Shown piece after piece: positions 37,802-51,022 of a DNA stretch of 64,000 nt. Below the pieces are notes generated by a model. The model was not told the origin of the DNA and searched no databases. It saw only the letters and a program-made list of their open reading frames with translations. The stretch comes from Fratercula arctica (taxonomy: Eukaryota > Chordata > Aves > Charadriiformes > Alcidae): the NCBI GenBank assembly GCA_947846985.1, contig CANTUZ010000005.1, positions 24,276,389 to 24,340,388 of the forward strand, given 5' to 3'. Both the position numbers and the translations under genes were made by a program. How positions within the stretch are numbered: position 1 is the first letter of the stretch; every line of letters starts with the position of its first letter.

Positions 37802-40800
37802 GGAAAGAGATGGGCGGACAACTGGGGGAGGTAACAACTTTAACCAGCCCTGGTTGATCCCCCACTGCAAATGAGTCAATAGTCACACCTCTAATTTAAA
37901 GGGGGAAAAAAAAAGTCTCTAACTTTCAAAAACACAAATCCTCAAACTGGAAAAAAAAGCCAAAAAAACCCCAACAAACCCATCAACCAACCAATGCAAA
38001 GTAAGTGAATAAGATAATTACTGGAAAAAAGAAAATCCTAATCAACATTACACATCATGTTGCGGATTGCCATCATGATTTCCACTAGAAATGCAGGTTT
38101 TGAATCTCATGATTTTCAGCTGTGTGATTGGAGTTAGCAGTTCTTTTGGGGTTTTTTCCCCCCTTTTTTTTTCCTTTCCATATTCTAAACTGGCTAGAAA
38201 TGCTGAATCATGTTTGTGCCAAGTGATATCTGAGCTAAGGAGTGCATTGCGGTACCTGTGGACTCTTCATTGTCCATATCCTCAGGGCCTGGTCTCCTAC
38301 CACTTACCTTATGTTCTCATAGAACCATTTTGACTTAGCTAGATTTATTCTAGATTGGCAGGGGATAATATTAAGAAATTTATCATCTCCTAGGAAATCT
38401 GTCCTTAGAGACATGGGAGTAGATCCTTTGGGAATACCTCTTCAGTATTTGTACTAAAAGAGAGGGCATGAAATTGCTTCCTATGGATTTGGTTACTATT
38501 ACAAATCTGTAGTTCTATACTTCTGAGATAAATGGACAAAAAATGTCTCCTGTTTGTGCAGGGAAAACTCTATTGAGTCAGCTGAGTCAGATCACACTGC
38601 ACAAATTTTGATGCCATGAATCAAAGAATTGTTATAGCTATGCCAACACCCTGCTACTTCTGGCCATGCCATTGTTTGACACTTTAGAGAAATGTGCAAA
38701 AAATCCATAAACCACCAGGTGAATTGTTCAAGTTACACATCTTGATTAAAAAAAGTTATGGATGAAGAAGCAGAAGTCAGGGAAACTGATGATCTTTTTC
38801 TATCTCAGTGCTCAGACAGACCCCTTGTATTTAACAGTATGTGAAGAAGCTCCCTTTTGTTTCTCACTATTTTTCTAAATGCTCATATTTTATGAAACAT
38901 GCGCATACCAATCCACAGCCATACATGACTGGACTATTAAGACTCATTAAATGCATTGAGTTGTATTTTTTCTTTCTGTTTCTTATCAGTCATTAATAAC
39001 GCACAATGACTTGCCTCCCAATTTTTTCTTCTGTTTTCATCTATACTCCTCATATTTTATCTCGAACAAAGAGTAGTCTTGTGCCATGAAAGCTCATCAA
39101 AGTCATAATTACATTTCATTCATCTGCATTGAACTGTCTGTCATCTGTTAGCATTTTGAATGCTCTATATGTCTTTCTGCACTTGTCTGCATTCTTCCTC
39201 ATTATTTACTCCTCCTCGTCGATCCATTACTGATTGCGAACTGCTTCTGCTTTCTGCTTTTAGGTTTTTTAATTACCAGCTGTGTTTGTAACCTTCTAGC
39301 AGTTTCAAGCCAGAAATATTGGTAATGCTTTTTTTCCACATTTAGCAAGTCTTTATACTCTATCACTAATGTTTATCTACAAGACCAATGTGCCCAAGCA
39401 AGGCAGGATAAATCTCAGAATTGGGGATCTGTTATATCCCATGACTGTCTACACACTTTTTCCTAATCCACCTTTTATGCTCTGGACAATGTCCTTGACA
39501 TAGCCTAAAACTTAAAAGCACTCCAAATTCCTTGTGAATAATTTCTTTTGTAAGGTAAAATTGTCATCTGATAATGACTAGATGGGTGGCCAGAAATGGG
39601 TAAGGACTGTTAGTGATGATTTTCATTCATTATTGATGGATTTATTATGCATCATGTATTATTTTTATTTAATTAAAGTGTTTCCTTTGGGTTTTCTTCT
39701 CATGTAGCTGCTTATGCTTGTCTTTGAGATATTTTTCCTCCTCAGTGCCTGTTTCATCATTCACCACATCTTTTTTTTTTTTTTTTTCTTTTTTTAAATA
39801 GTACATATTATCAGCAAAGCTGTCTTTTCACATATATGCAATACCTGTGAGACTTGGGTCCCAACAGGATGATTTGCAACTTGGATGAAGAACCCAAATT
39901 TCAAAGGCCTGCTTTGAAAGAAATAAATGTCAAAAACATGTATTATGGTCTGTACAGATACCGTATTCCTTATCTGCAAAATGGGACAAATGAGCATCAT
40001 TTCCTTCACAAGGAAATCCTTCTCTTAAGTAGGTGAAGGTTATCAGACAGAAAGTTCCTGTAGAAGGATAAAATAGTATATACTTTACGGTTCAGATTCT
40101 TAACTGATGTGCATTGGTATAGCTTAAGTGGAGTCAATGAAACTATGGTGGTTTATATAAAAGGAAAACATGAACGTGCATGGGGCTGTTTATTTGGTTT
40201 TGCTTTTAACAGAGATTCAGGCAGACCTAACTGTGGTATCATTATATCATGCAGGCTGGTTTCAGAGGCCTAGGAACTTTATTTACTTGAGTTCAGGTGA
40301 ACAAAGCAGTATTTACCGCTTAGCAATTCTTTAGACTAGAAATAGTAGAAGGCCACAAGAAATCTGCTGAGGCTCAGTTTACTTTCATAATTCCTTGTAA
40401 TTAATTTTTCTACTTTCACTAAAACAGAACTTTCTGATAGCGTGTGCAAACTGTTAAATAACATTAAAAAGAGCAGAAGGCATCACAAAAGTGAAAAACA
40501 ATGCCAGCCTTCTTAACTTTTCATATACTGGTTTAATTTCAATTAATTTTGTAAATACCAGAAATACTTTAAATCTTCATACACTCTGTACCATGAAATT
40601 AAACAAAATAATCTTTAATAGCTGTTGTGTTTTTAAAGTAGCAATGTAATCATCTAAGGGGTCTATGTAGCATTGCTAGAGTATGCCTAATTTGATTTAA
40701 AAATGCTTGCATTAAGCTGTTAAGTTTTAACTGAGAAAGAACATATAGCTTAGAAAAATAGTCAAACTCTTGATAATCCATCATGATGGTTAATTGTCTT

Positions 40801-43800
40801 CAATGCTAATTATATCTTTAAGTTCATCTGTCTTGAATTTTCAGTCATTGGTTCCTACTACTGATTATATGTAATTTTCTTCATGCAACTACTTATAAAT
40901 GATGATCAAATGACATATGAACCTTCTCTTCACAAGTAAAATGGATTCAGCTCCTTCACTCTCTTAAGTAATGAAATACTTTTTTTCCTCTTTTCCACTC
41001 TTTTGTTGGTTACCAGTTCCTTGTCAACTGCAACATCACCCACCCACACACCCCAGCTGCCACTGTCTTATTTTCCTTCCAAAACAGCAGAATGCATCAC
41101 CTGTTATCAATACTGCCATTCATTCTTGAGAAACAATCAAGAAATAGGTACTTATACAAGACTCCTGACAGCTATCCATGTTTGAAAAATTGAGGAATTC
41201 TATTTCTAGTCTATTTCCCAATCTTCATCAGCATAGAGCATAACATTGCTCTGAAGAAACTTCTGAACTTCCACTAGAAACAGCTAGTCACGCAATGGGA
41301 ATGGAACAAGTTTGTAGTATTGCTGAGGTAGCTGGTGAAAAACTCTTTTCCAACTGCAGCAGCCAGAAGGATGTCCATTCTCCTGACCCTCAGGGCCACA
41401 GATAGGACTTTACCTCTGACTTCCCAGCTTGCTTGTTCCTGCCATTTAATTTGCCTTGCTAAATGCTATAGCATATTCAAGCCTTTTGAATGACTTCTCT
41501 TTGCTGCTATTTAATCACCTTTGCTAGCTTTCACCTCCTTTCTGGCAATGGATTGACTACTCCGCTGCTGCTGCTTGTATAATTGAGATTGTTGTTTTAT
41601 TCATCTGTGCTGAAGTATGCTGTGGATTAACTCTTTCTTACTATTAGTTCTTCACTTTAACTTATTTATTGCTTCAAAGGACATAACTCTTCTCATGCTG
41701 CCTGCTTTTCTCTTCTTGTACTTCTTTTCCCTCCTTCTTTCCCTCACCCTTTCATTTCTTTCATAACTTCCCCTTATCTTACCCCAGAATCTCAAGCCCA
41801 AAATCACCAAGTGCGATGTAATAAACACGAGTGATTGTGCTGTTATAACTTATGAAAGAAAATGAAAGAAGGTGAGGGAAAATGCTGCAGTTAATCTCTG
41901 TTCCTGTATTTTATACAGTCATTTTCACCCCTGCAGGACAGATAGCAAATGCTAGCAACTTAAAACTTTGCCCCAACTTGACCACAGGCAAAGACAATGC
42001 AAAGTGGAAGATGAAATGGCCATGCCCCATAGATATGCATATCTTCTGGAAATTACATATTCTTGCTTTTATTTTTTTCTTTTTTTCCCCCACAAACTAT
42101 GTCTTCCCTTAAGATTTTCTCCTCCTGTCTTATCACAAGTGTTTTGTTGTACCTAAACACAGCGCATGGCATATACCAGGGACCACCGCAGTCTTCGTTC
42201 TCGGTTCTGCTTAGCAATGGCAGGTCAACGCGAAAACTCTGTTCCAGCTTATACAGCTGACAGCGTCACTTAGAGCTACTGTCCGCTCGACTGGTTATTG
42301 CTACAGCTTCTCCACCTAACAGTAACCGCTCAAATTCAGTGTTTTTTGGCTCTCCTACTCCTGCCACGCTACTGCCAGGGAAGTTTATGAGAGGAACCAG
42401 CCTGAGACAGCTGTAAGCTAAAGAGATATTGAGCCATAGGCAGAACCTAACTGTATTTGTGACCTTGTGGCACAATTCCTGATCAAGGAGGGGATCTCCT
42501 GCTCTGTGGAGTTGCCATTGAGAGTTTTCTTCATGAAGTAAACTCGGGGGGAAGAACTTTAGACTGGAATGGGTCAGCAGCGTTCTAGGCCACATATCCC
42601 AAGTCCTTCCCCATCTTCTGATAACAAGTCTATGCTGTGAATGAAACTTAATAGATACCTTTTGGCCATCCACCAGAGGACAAAAACAATTGAGAAAAAG
42701 GATGGATGAGACCTGTTTTACATTTTGGGAATGCAGTGGCCCTATTTTGGTCATGTGTTGAGGGAGAATTATGTGGGCCTTCTAAAATGAGACAACCCTC
42801 ACTGTCTTCATCCAAATAGTTCATCTGGCTTACGTTGCATTTTCTGCATGTTTGTGACCTCTCTCTCTTCTTATCAGCTCCTCCCTCCATGGTGAAAGAG
42901 TGACAAGATGACTGGTGACAGCACACTTGATTTGAAAGCTATTAGCAAAATTAATCCCCTAAAGAAAAAGGTATAGGGAACAGTCTATCATTTACACTAT
43001 TTGTGCAACCTTCAGTGGAAGTGTGAGAGGAAGGCTGAAAGGAAAATCAAAGGTACAAAAGCTAAAAAACATGAGGTAGGGACGGAGGAAAGTTTGGGAG
43101 CAGTGGATATCTGAAAGCTGTTTCATATTCCTTTTGTTGTATTCCTTTTCGTTGTATTGTTAATCAGCAGCCTGCCATTTTTATTTTTATTTTCATTTGA
43201 ATAAACTTCTCAAACCATGAAACATCAGGACAAACCGATTACTTTTCAATGTTAAATGCAAATTAAGATTGTTTGCTTTATTACCTTTTGCAATGCAATA
43301 TTTTGTGAAAATAATTTTTCATTAGTTCTTTCTAGCATGGGCGGGGATCTTCACCGTACATCTGTATAGTGTACAAATGCATGTATACACAAATAAATAT
43401 ATTTGTATAACCAGGGATCTGTCTATAACGGAACAATCTTTAAGCCAAGTTCAACATTTATACAACTTGTCTCTCCATGTTATCCTAGTGTGTTTAGATT
43501 AAGCAAGTCTGCAACTTTCTAATAAAAGATCAGACACTCTCCCTTCTTCCCCTGCACAGCCTGTACATCTGGGAGATGATTTTGGAAGTGCTAAGAGGAA
43601 AGATCACTTCCTGGCATGTGTCCTACTTCAGCTGAACATGGCAGCAGACTCTTTTACATTGCTTACCTGGTGTCAGTGCTCTGCGAAGGGATCTCCTCAC
43701 CACAGGACCGTCTCCTGCTCAGGTTGGTGGAATATGCCAAATTATATGTCAGCCCGTCACCAATTCCAAATCCAGCTGGACAGCCGCGGAAAGAGCAGTG

Positions 43801-45499
43801 CCCCTTTTTGAGCCAGTGTGAATCACAGAGCATCTACCCTGGTTATCTTGCTCAGTGGTGAATCACTGAATGTTGGGTGGGGAAGGAGTCGCTTGGTGTT
43901 GTCAGGATGGAAAATCCCCCTCTACTATCTTCTCGGAAGACAATGATTAGCTGAAGGTAAATCCTCATCGACTCCAGTCTTTCAAAAGAACCCATAAAAG
44001 TCACAAGCCATCATAGCTAGCAGTAAATGCCTTGCTGTGTTGAAATCTCCAAAACTTCAAGTTTTCTTGCAGTCTCTGAACTCTCAAGTCATAAAAATGA
44101 TATCAGCCTGATTGCCTGCTTGCTTCCCCCGCAGCCCCTATGTTTTGTTTCTAACTTAAAAGCAGTAGTTATTTTCACAGCAATTGAAGATATCATCCCT
44201 TAAAAGCCAGAAAAAGACACAAATGATGTTGCAAAGGTTTGATAACTTCTCAGGGATGGCCAAATCTGTGCTGTTTCCTTCGCCCTCCCATTCTGGATTT
44301 CTGTAAAGTAGGGAGGAGTTGTTCTCACTGATTTGATCCTCAGTTTCAGTGGTAGCTGTTTCAAAGTAGATGGCTGGTGTTCTGCATCCTCCACATCTCA
44401 GAAAAGGGTTTATAACTGTATTAGGTTTCAGATCTCATAAAAACATGCAAATGAGTGCAGCATGCCAGTATTTTTGGCAATGGCAAAAGTTGGATTATGA
44501 ATAGGTTGCTGCTGTGATCTCAGCAGATCCAGTGATTAATTGTGTACCTACTGGAAATTTGTGCACATTTCTGAAGGTCTGTAGCAATATTCAGGTTTGA
44601 CATTTTTTTTTCATAGGTATGCTTGACTTGCAGATGAAAAGTAAATAGAATTTACAAAACTGTAAATTATATATGGGCAAATAGAGGAATATCATTATGT
44701 GACTGGATACGTATTTACATGACGTAGAATAATAGTTCCAGAGAAAGTTTTCTTGCCTATTGAGTGAATAAAATGCATTTCTTAAAGCATTCCAATAATA
44801 CTTTCATAGTATTACAGAGGAAATGGGCTAATTACTACTAAAGATGTTTAAATGAGTTACCCGTGTATATTTATCTGGGAAACTCATGCTACTTGATAGG
44901 AATTTTCAGCAATTATTGTCTAACCTCCAAAATAATGTCCCCTTTAATTCTAATGGAAACTAAAATAAAATAAAAAATTCTAAGCAAGGTTTTACTTTAA
45001 TGTAATTTGCCTACTTAGCTAAAGATAAAAAAAAAAAAAAATTAAGATAGTTTACACTTAAAAAACCAACATGCAACAAACCCATAGAGAAAGAGGTATA
45101 TTTAATGGAAATTCAGTGAGCTAGAGATCACAAAGATTTGTGAAATATGTTTTTGATGGACAGAGATATTATGAAGTGCATGACCAATAGGTACAGCTTG
45201 GCTGACACAAATATCTTTGACATGGTCATTCCAAAATGTGCTGTGACTGGAATAGATTAGTTTCCTTCATGGGAAATTAGCATGAACCAGAAGAGGAAAA
45301 ATTGTTTATTCAGAATGATGTGTTACAACTCTAGTAGTTCCTTGCACAAATGCTAGAGAGGTACATGTGTATTCAGGACAAGATCCTTAACGAGACAGTT
45401 TGACACCTAGGACATCTCTTCTCTTCCAGGGACTTCCTTTCTGCTGTTACTACAGTACTGCTTTACTCTAGTTTAACGCATTGCTGAAATCAGGGTCAA
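37802..45499. other. Gene-free AT-rich interval
   Basis: No supportable exon or young transposon. A stretch at about 39950-39995 reads like the 3' part of a MIR SINE (cttatctgcaaaatgggaca). A 162-codon minus-strand frame at 42266-42754 has no recognisable domain. A short tandem duplication (attccttttgttgt / attccttttcgttgt) lies at about 43130-43156. T-rich runs occur near 39771-39796 and an A run at 45027-45041. Confidence 0.5.
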
Positions 45500-45938
45500 G
45501 TCATTGTCAGATAAAGTTGCTTAGGGCTTTACCCTATCAGACCTTGAAAACGTCCAAGGATGGAGACTGTACAGCCTCTCTGGACAACCTATTTCATTTT
45601 GACTACTCTCATGGGGAGAAAGTTTTTCCATATATCATGTGAACCACTCTTCTTTCAGTTTATGCTTCTTGTCTCTCAGCCTTCCACCACACATCACTGT
45701 GAAGAGGCTGGTTCTGTCTTCTCAGCATCCTCTATGTAGGTGTTCGGTCACCTTGAGGCCACCTTCTTCTCCAGGGTGAACAAGCCCTGGTCCCTCAACC
45801 TCTCTTCACAGAGCAAGCAATCCAGCCCCCAGTCATGTTGGTGTCCCCTGTAGAACTCACTCCTCTTTATCAATGTCTTTACTGTATGGAGTCAGCCAAA
45901 ACTGGACAAAGTAGTCTTGTAGTGGTCTAATGAGTGGC
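45500..45938 (-). mobile_element. Outer CR1 LINE copy, 3' segment (split by a nested insertion)
   Basis: Read on the given strand, this is reverse-complemented CR1. The order is 'ccttgaaaacgtccaaggat', 'acagcctctctggacaacct', 'cactgtgaagaggctggttc', 'gtgaacaagccctggtccct', 'tttatcaatgtctttactgt', 'aaactggacaaagtagtctt' and finally 'agtggtctaatgagtggc'. All are standard antisense landmarks of avian CR1 from the 3' UTR into the end of ORF2. The very 3' end (ATTCTATG repeats) is missing or decayed on the left, where similarity fades at about 45500. The copy stops mid-element at about 45938, where a plus-strand CR1 begins, and continues after 46862. Many substitutions, and no intact frame. Confidence 0.85.
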
Positions 45939-45940
45939 TG

Positions 45941-46857
45941 TTTTACATCTTTGTTGGCAACATGGATAGTGGGTATGAGTGCACCCTCAGGAAGTTTTCT
46001 GACGACACCAAGCTGTGTGGTGCAATCGACACACTGGAGGGAAGGGATGGACAGGCTTGAGACGTGGGCCCATGCCAACCTCATGAAGTTCAACAAGGCC
46101 AAGTGCAACGTCCTGTATGTGGGTCAGGGCAATCCCAAGTAAAATACAGGTTGAGTGGAGAATGCATTGAGAGCAGCCCTGAGGAGAAGGACTTGGGGGT
46201 GTTGGTTGATGAGAAACCCAACATGAGCCGGCAATGTGCACTTGCAGCCCAGAAAGTCAACTGTATCCTGGGCTGCATCAAAAGAAGTGTGGCCAGCAGG
46301 CCAAAGGAGGTGATTCTGTCCCTCTAATCTGCTCTCATGAGACCCCACCTGGAGTACTGCATCCAGCTCTGCGGTCTGCAACACAAGAAGGACATAGACC
46401 TGTTGGACTGAGTCCAGAGGAGGGCCATGAAGATGATCAGAGGGCTGAAGCACTTCTCCTATGAAGACAGGCTGAGAGAGTTGGGGTTATTCAGCCTGGA
46501 GAAGAAAAGACTCCAGGAGACCTTATAGCTGCCTTCCAGTACCTAAAGCGGTCCTACAAGAAAGATGATAAGGGACTGTTTGTCAGGAAGTGTAGTGATA
46601 AGACAAGGGGTAACGGTTTTAAAATGAAAGAAGGTAGAGTTAGATTAGATATTAGGAAGAGATTTTTTTCTGTGAGGGTGGTGAAACACTGGAACAGATT
46701 GCCCAGGGAAGTTGTGGATACCCCATCCCTCAAAGTGTTCAAGGTCAGGTTGGATGGGGCTTTGAGTAACTTAGTCTGGTGGAAGGTGTCTCTGGCAATG
46801 GCAGGGGGGTTGGAACTTTAAGGTCCCTTCCAACTCTAACCATTCTATGATTCTATG
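45941..46857 (+). mobile_element. Inner CR1 LINE copy, 5'-truncated, inserted into another CR1
   Basis: About 0.92 kb of sense-strand CR1. It begins within the late reverse-transcriptase region (catggatagtgggtatgagt, then gtgcaccctcaggaagtttt and gacgacaccaagctgtgtgg). It runs through the ORF2 end (about 46810) to the 3' terminus, which ends in two perfect ATTCTATG units at 46842-46857. That octamer pair in place of a poly(A) tail is diagnostic of CR1. Severe 5' truncation is the rule for CR1 copies because reverse transcription aborts early. It is oriented opposite to its host copy and is the younger of the two, since it interrupts the other. No clear target-site duplication is visible. The internal reading frame is broken, so the copy is immobile on its own. 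Confidence 0.93.
45962..46821 (+). pseudogene. Remnant of CR1 ORF2 (C-terminal reverse-transcriptase part)
   Basis: Conceptual fragments fall in different frames. The first carries [20 protein letters not shown] (about 46048-46107). It passes by frameshift to a segment with [17 protein letters not shown] (about 46186-46236) ending at a stop near 46327. Further on, RLDIRKRFFSVRVVKHWNRL (about 46642-46701) leads to a typical CR1 C-terminus with PREVVDTPSLKVFKVRLDGAL. These are the thumb and connection region and C-terminal tail of CR1 ORF2p. The catalytic palm (including the YADD-type motif) and the endonuclease are absent because of 5' truncation. At least one frameshift and internal stops make it a pseudogene. 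Confidence 0.85.
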
Positions 46858-46861
46858 TAAA

Positions 46862-47250
46862 TGGAATAAACACTTCCCTTGATTTCCTGAATGTGCTCTC
46901 CTTTTATTCCTACAGCTCATGATGCAGTTGGCCCTTGCTGTTGCTGGTGCACACTGCTGGCTCATGCTCACCTTGCTGCCCACTATGACCCCCAGCACCT
47001 TTTCAGCAGAACTGCCCTCAACCAGTCTATTCCCAGCATGTAACACTGCAAGAGGTTCTGCTTCCCATGTGCAGGACTTCACAGTTGTCTTTGTTGAATT
47101 TGATAAGGCTCCTGTTGGCATAATTTCTTCAACAAGTCTGGGTCCCTCCACCCACTGTTCCACCTCTTCTTGGTGTCACCTGCAAACGTGAAGAAAGAGC
47201 ACTTCATTATCTTCTTCAGGTTATTGTTAGAGATGCTAAACAGGACAGGT
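46862..47250 (-). mobile_element. Outer CR1 LINE copy, 5'-ward segment (right half)
   Basis: This resumes the antisense CR1 interrupted at 45938. The landmarks are 'gaataaacacttcccttgat', 'gcagttggcccttgctgttg', 'cacactgctggctcatgctc', 'catgtgcaggacttcacagt', 'tttgttgaatttgataaggc', 'ggtgtcacctgcaaacgtga' and 'gatgctaaacaggacaggta'. These follow, in correct order, from the segment ending at 45938 with only a few consensus bases missing at the junction. On the - strand a degraded ORF2 piece can be read (VGSKVSMSQQCAPATARANC), the same region as the inner copy's DEKPNMSRQ segment. The 5' limit fades at about 47250. Confidence 0.85.
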
Positions 47251-50068
47251 ACATATGCAACATTTGTGTTTCAAAAATTCAAGTAGTTCATTGCGTCCTT
47301 CTGGTTCTGAGACTCACAAAGTCCCTCTCCTAACAGTTCTTAAGTTTGTCCAGCTGAAGTGATTTGAACTGAGGGTAAATTGATGGGCTGTATTATAAAA
47401 CCAGAAAATGTCTTTATTTCACTGAAAACGTTATCTGAATCAAGACTGAAAGACTGTGTGGTTGAGAATATTGGGCAGGCTTTCAACAAAGGGATTTCAA
47501 GAAAATCTCTGGTTCAGCAAATGCATAAAAGCACGTCTTTTCATTTTCATAGCTGTACACTGTGATGCTGGCAGGGTGAGCTTGGTGTATAATTATCATT
47601 TCTAAGAATGAATTCTATTAAAATTGAAATAAAAGATCTTTGTGAGGAAATATGAGCTCTAAAATTTGACTGTTATATTCTATAGATTGTCATTATTTTG
47701 AAGCCTTAAAATAAATAAATGTTTCCAGAAACAAACACAGGCTATTCAAATGCCAAACTCTTTTTTTTTCATAAGTGTCCCTTTGAATGCATTGAATCCA
47801 GCATTTAGCACTTGGCATCTAATTAATTTGTTATCAGGGAGGAAGTCATGAAGCAATGCAATTCACTATTCTCATAAGTACCAGAATCTGTTTTTAAAAC
47901 TGTGGAGGCAGAGCACTAATAATAACAGGTTTCTCAGCTTAAATACTATTTCCCTTCCAGCTCCACATCGTACCTTAAAGAAACCCACCCCCAAGCTCAG
48001 GGGAAAAAAAAAGAAATCTCCAAAAAGCTCTCCTTAGCAAAATATAACCCTCAGGGTTTTTTTTTTTTTTTTTTTTTTTCTTCATTAGCAAAGAAATCAC
48101 ATTGTTCTTTTATTCTGCTTTGAGAAACCTCTCTCTCTACATTTTTAAGTTAATGGAGATAATATTCTGGGGAAGGTGAACCAAGGGGTTTGCATATTTT
48201 CTATAACTAGCCTTCCAAGAGACCAATTAATTTTAACTGGAATGATGGAAGGACAGTTCTGTTATTCACCTTTTCGAAGTGCAGAACAGGCCAGGCTCAT
48301 CAAATTTACATCACCATTTAATTAAATGTTTGTAGCAATAATTGACCTCAGGAGTAAGTCATCTGGTAATAAATAGATTCCAGTGTTTCTAAATAGTATT
48401 TTACTGACTCTGAGATGCTATTCATAGCCTGGTAGCTTTGCCACAAACCTCATCAGCAATTTACTTAAATGCATATTCCATTGTAAAATTGACAGTGAAT
48501 CAGAATGAAGTTTAACAATGGAGATTTCAGCACATGGTCCAAACCGGAAAATAATATGCATTTCTCTGAAACTTTTATTTTCAGGGACAGATCAAAACTG
48601 AGATAGGAAAAAACCCCAGACAAAAACCCCAAACCCTGATTTATTTAGTGTCTTCAGGTCTTTCTATTTTTTTGACCTGCTTAAATAATCACTTAAAGAA
48701 TTCTATGCATATCTCGGTTTGCATTCAATAATGTTTCAAGTAAAAAGGCAGGATCCTTTTATTAGTTTTGATGAAATACAGTGATAACCTCAAGAAACCA
48801 AAATGGACATACATTTAATGTCCTCCCTCCTCCAAACTGTCGATTTATTACTCTACTTTTGTTTAAAACCTATGAGCTAAGTTCAGAGGTGATGCATAAA
48901 GTGTGTAATTTAGAGTCCTTCATGCTCAGTTAGACACCTTAAGACCTACTTACACTCACTTACTAGAGTATAAGTCAGTGAAATGGAGTGTAAATTGATG
49001 TGATTTACATGTGGAGGAGCTGGAAGAGTGAGAAGGTATTACCTATAGGAGGGAATAGACTTTTTATGAGTACTTTCTAATATTCAGCTGGTTTCCTTGC
49101 TACACCTCTTTACCCCTGAGTAAACACATTTGCATTTGCATTTTCCTTCTTAAGCTCCTGTGCATTCAGTGAGACCTTCTGGGCCAAAGTCGCTGATGAT
49201 ATGTAAGAAGTGTAATAGAAGTTGTGTGCTGAGGAGTGAGTATGAGGTTTATAAGTAACTAAGTAAAGGCTCTGGTTCACATTCCTCTCTGTAGTTAGCT
49301 GCAAACCCAGCAGTTTTGTAGTTACTTGTAATGACTGAAGATTTTCTCATGTAAGGTGCTTGCTCTGCCTTCCGTCAGGAAAATTTTTACATCCAGTGCA
49401 TGCTGCACGTTGTGCCCTGGTACCTTGTTTGACAAGCTGGCAGGTAAGAGGTAGGCTCCGTCATGTTTTCTGTGGGATAAGAACATGCACCTGGCAGCTA
49501 CCACGTTGCTGTAATTTCACACTCTCACCCTGTGGTAAGTTGCTCTTTTGCCAAGTGAGCTATGTAAAGCCTTGTCAGCTCCCAGAATTCTACCGCTTGA
49601 AACATGTCTGCTGAAGCACTACCAGTGCAGAGGCAATTCCTGCAGGATAAAGAGCCATAAATCTATTAATCTCAATTTCTACTGCCTTAAAAAATTCTGC
49701 TGATAATACACCAATATAATCATATAAAAAAAAAAAAAATCCTGACCAAAACAGTTATCCTAAGTGTTATTATGGTTACACATGAGCAAGACTGAAGTTT
49801 AAAATTAATCTGAAGCATGATGAACATATGTGGGGAGAAAAGAGAAGGAAGAGGAGTATAGGAGAGATAAACTATCCTAGTTAAGACTGGGAAGACTTTG
49901 GCCTGGACTCCTCTGGAAAGTTTTGCAGCATATGTCAGATAAAGCGTGAAAAACAAAACAGAAAAATCTATCCAGCTTTTGCTCTGCTGGCAAAACCAGA
50001 CACATTTGTTCTGGCCAAAAAATATTTCAGCAAATGTAGTTCATTTTGTTCAAAGAACTAACATGGGC
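47251..50068. other. Gene-free AT-rich DNA with a possible conserved non-coding stretch
   Basis: No exon or transposon recognised. A 23-base T run lies at 48057-48079. The interval 48130-48560 is repeat-free and homogeneous, with many homeodomain-type cores (TTTGCAT, AATTAATTTT, TTTAATTAAATG), and has the look of vertebrate conserved non-coding elements, which only alignment can establish. At about 48950-49010 there is wording (gtataagtcagtgaaatgga) akin to an old amniote dispersed repeat. Confidence 0.45.
48057..48079 (+). repeat. Poly(T), 23 bases
   Basis: Uninterrupted T run ending in CTTCATT; no mobile element recognised beside it. Confidence 0.85.
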
Positions 50069-50410
<342 letters not shown>

Positions 50411-50962
50411 TATGCTAAATTTTTACAGAAAGCCTTTACCAGCTCATTGTAGCGATGTAGTTATCTACTTTAGTATACAAGACGATAAAGGCTTTCATAT
50501 AGGTATGGTCCATATGTAAATTTTTTGCTAACTATATTAGTGTGATATACAGGTGTAGTTAAACTTTATGTACAGGAAGAGTTAAGCCTTCATATGAACT
50601 CTAATTTTCCTGTGCAATATGGTGGGGTTTTATTTTTTTAATTTTTCCCACAGCTAAACTGTAAACAGGTATCTAAACCACAATAAGAAAACCTACTCTG
50701 GAATTAAACTGGTGTTTCAGTTTGCATTCAAATCTTGATTCACACTAAGAAGATTTTCCAGTGCAGCCAAAAGCTTTTTCTGTGTAGGACTGAGTCCAAC
50801 TAATGGTTTCTGAAACTGTAATCAAGACACGGGAAGTTGCTTTTCTTTTTACATATTAGAATGATCCTATGTCCTAATATTAACTCAAACTCAACCCACT
50901 TTCTATATAACTAGCTTTGTCTTGATTAGAGTTTTTGAACATGCTATTTAGTTCCTGTTAGG

Positions 50963-51022
50963 AAAAAAAAAAAAAAACAAAACAAAACAACAAAAACAAA
51001 AGAAAACAAAAACACCAAAAAC
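50963..51022 (+). repeat. A-run plus (AAAAC)n tract
   Basis: Fifteen A followed by imperfect AAAAC units to about 51022. It has the composition of a decayed poly(A) tail, but no retroelement body is recognised to its left. Confidence 0.8.

Noticed and set aside
42266..42754. 162-codon minus-strand open frame
   Set aside because: No recognisable domain, biased toward neither conserved nor repeat-like content, with no promoter or splice evidence; regarded as chance unless transcription is found.
45857..46453. Minus-strand open frames of 63-109 codons inside the nested CR1 region
   Set aside because: They are antisense shadows of the plus-strand inner CR1.
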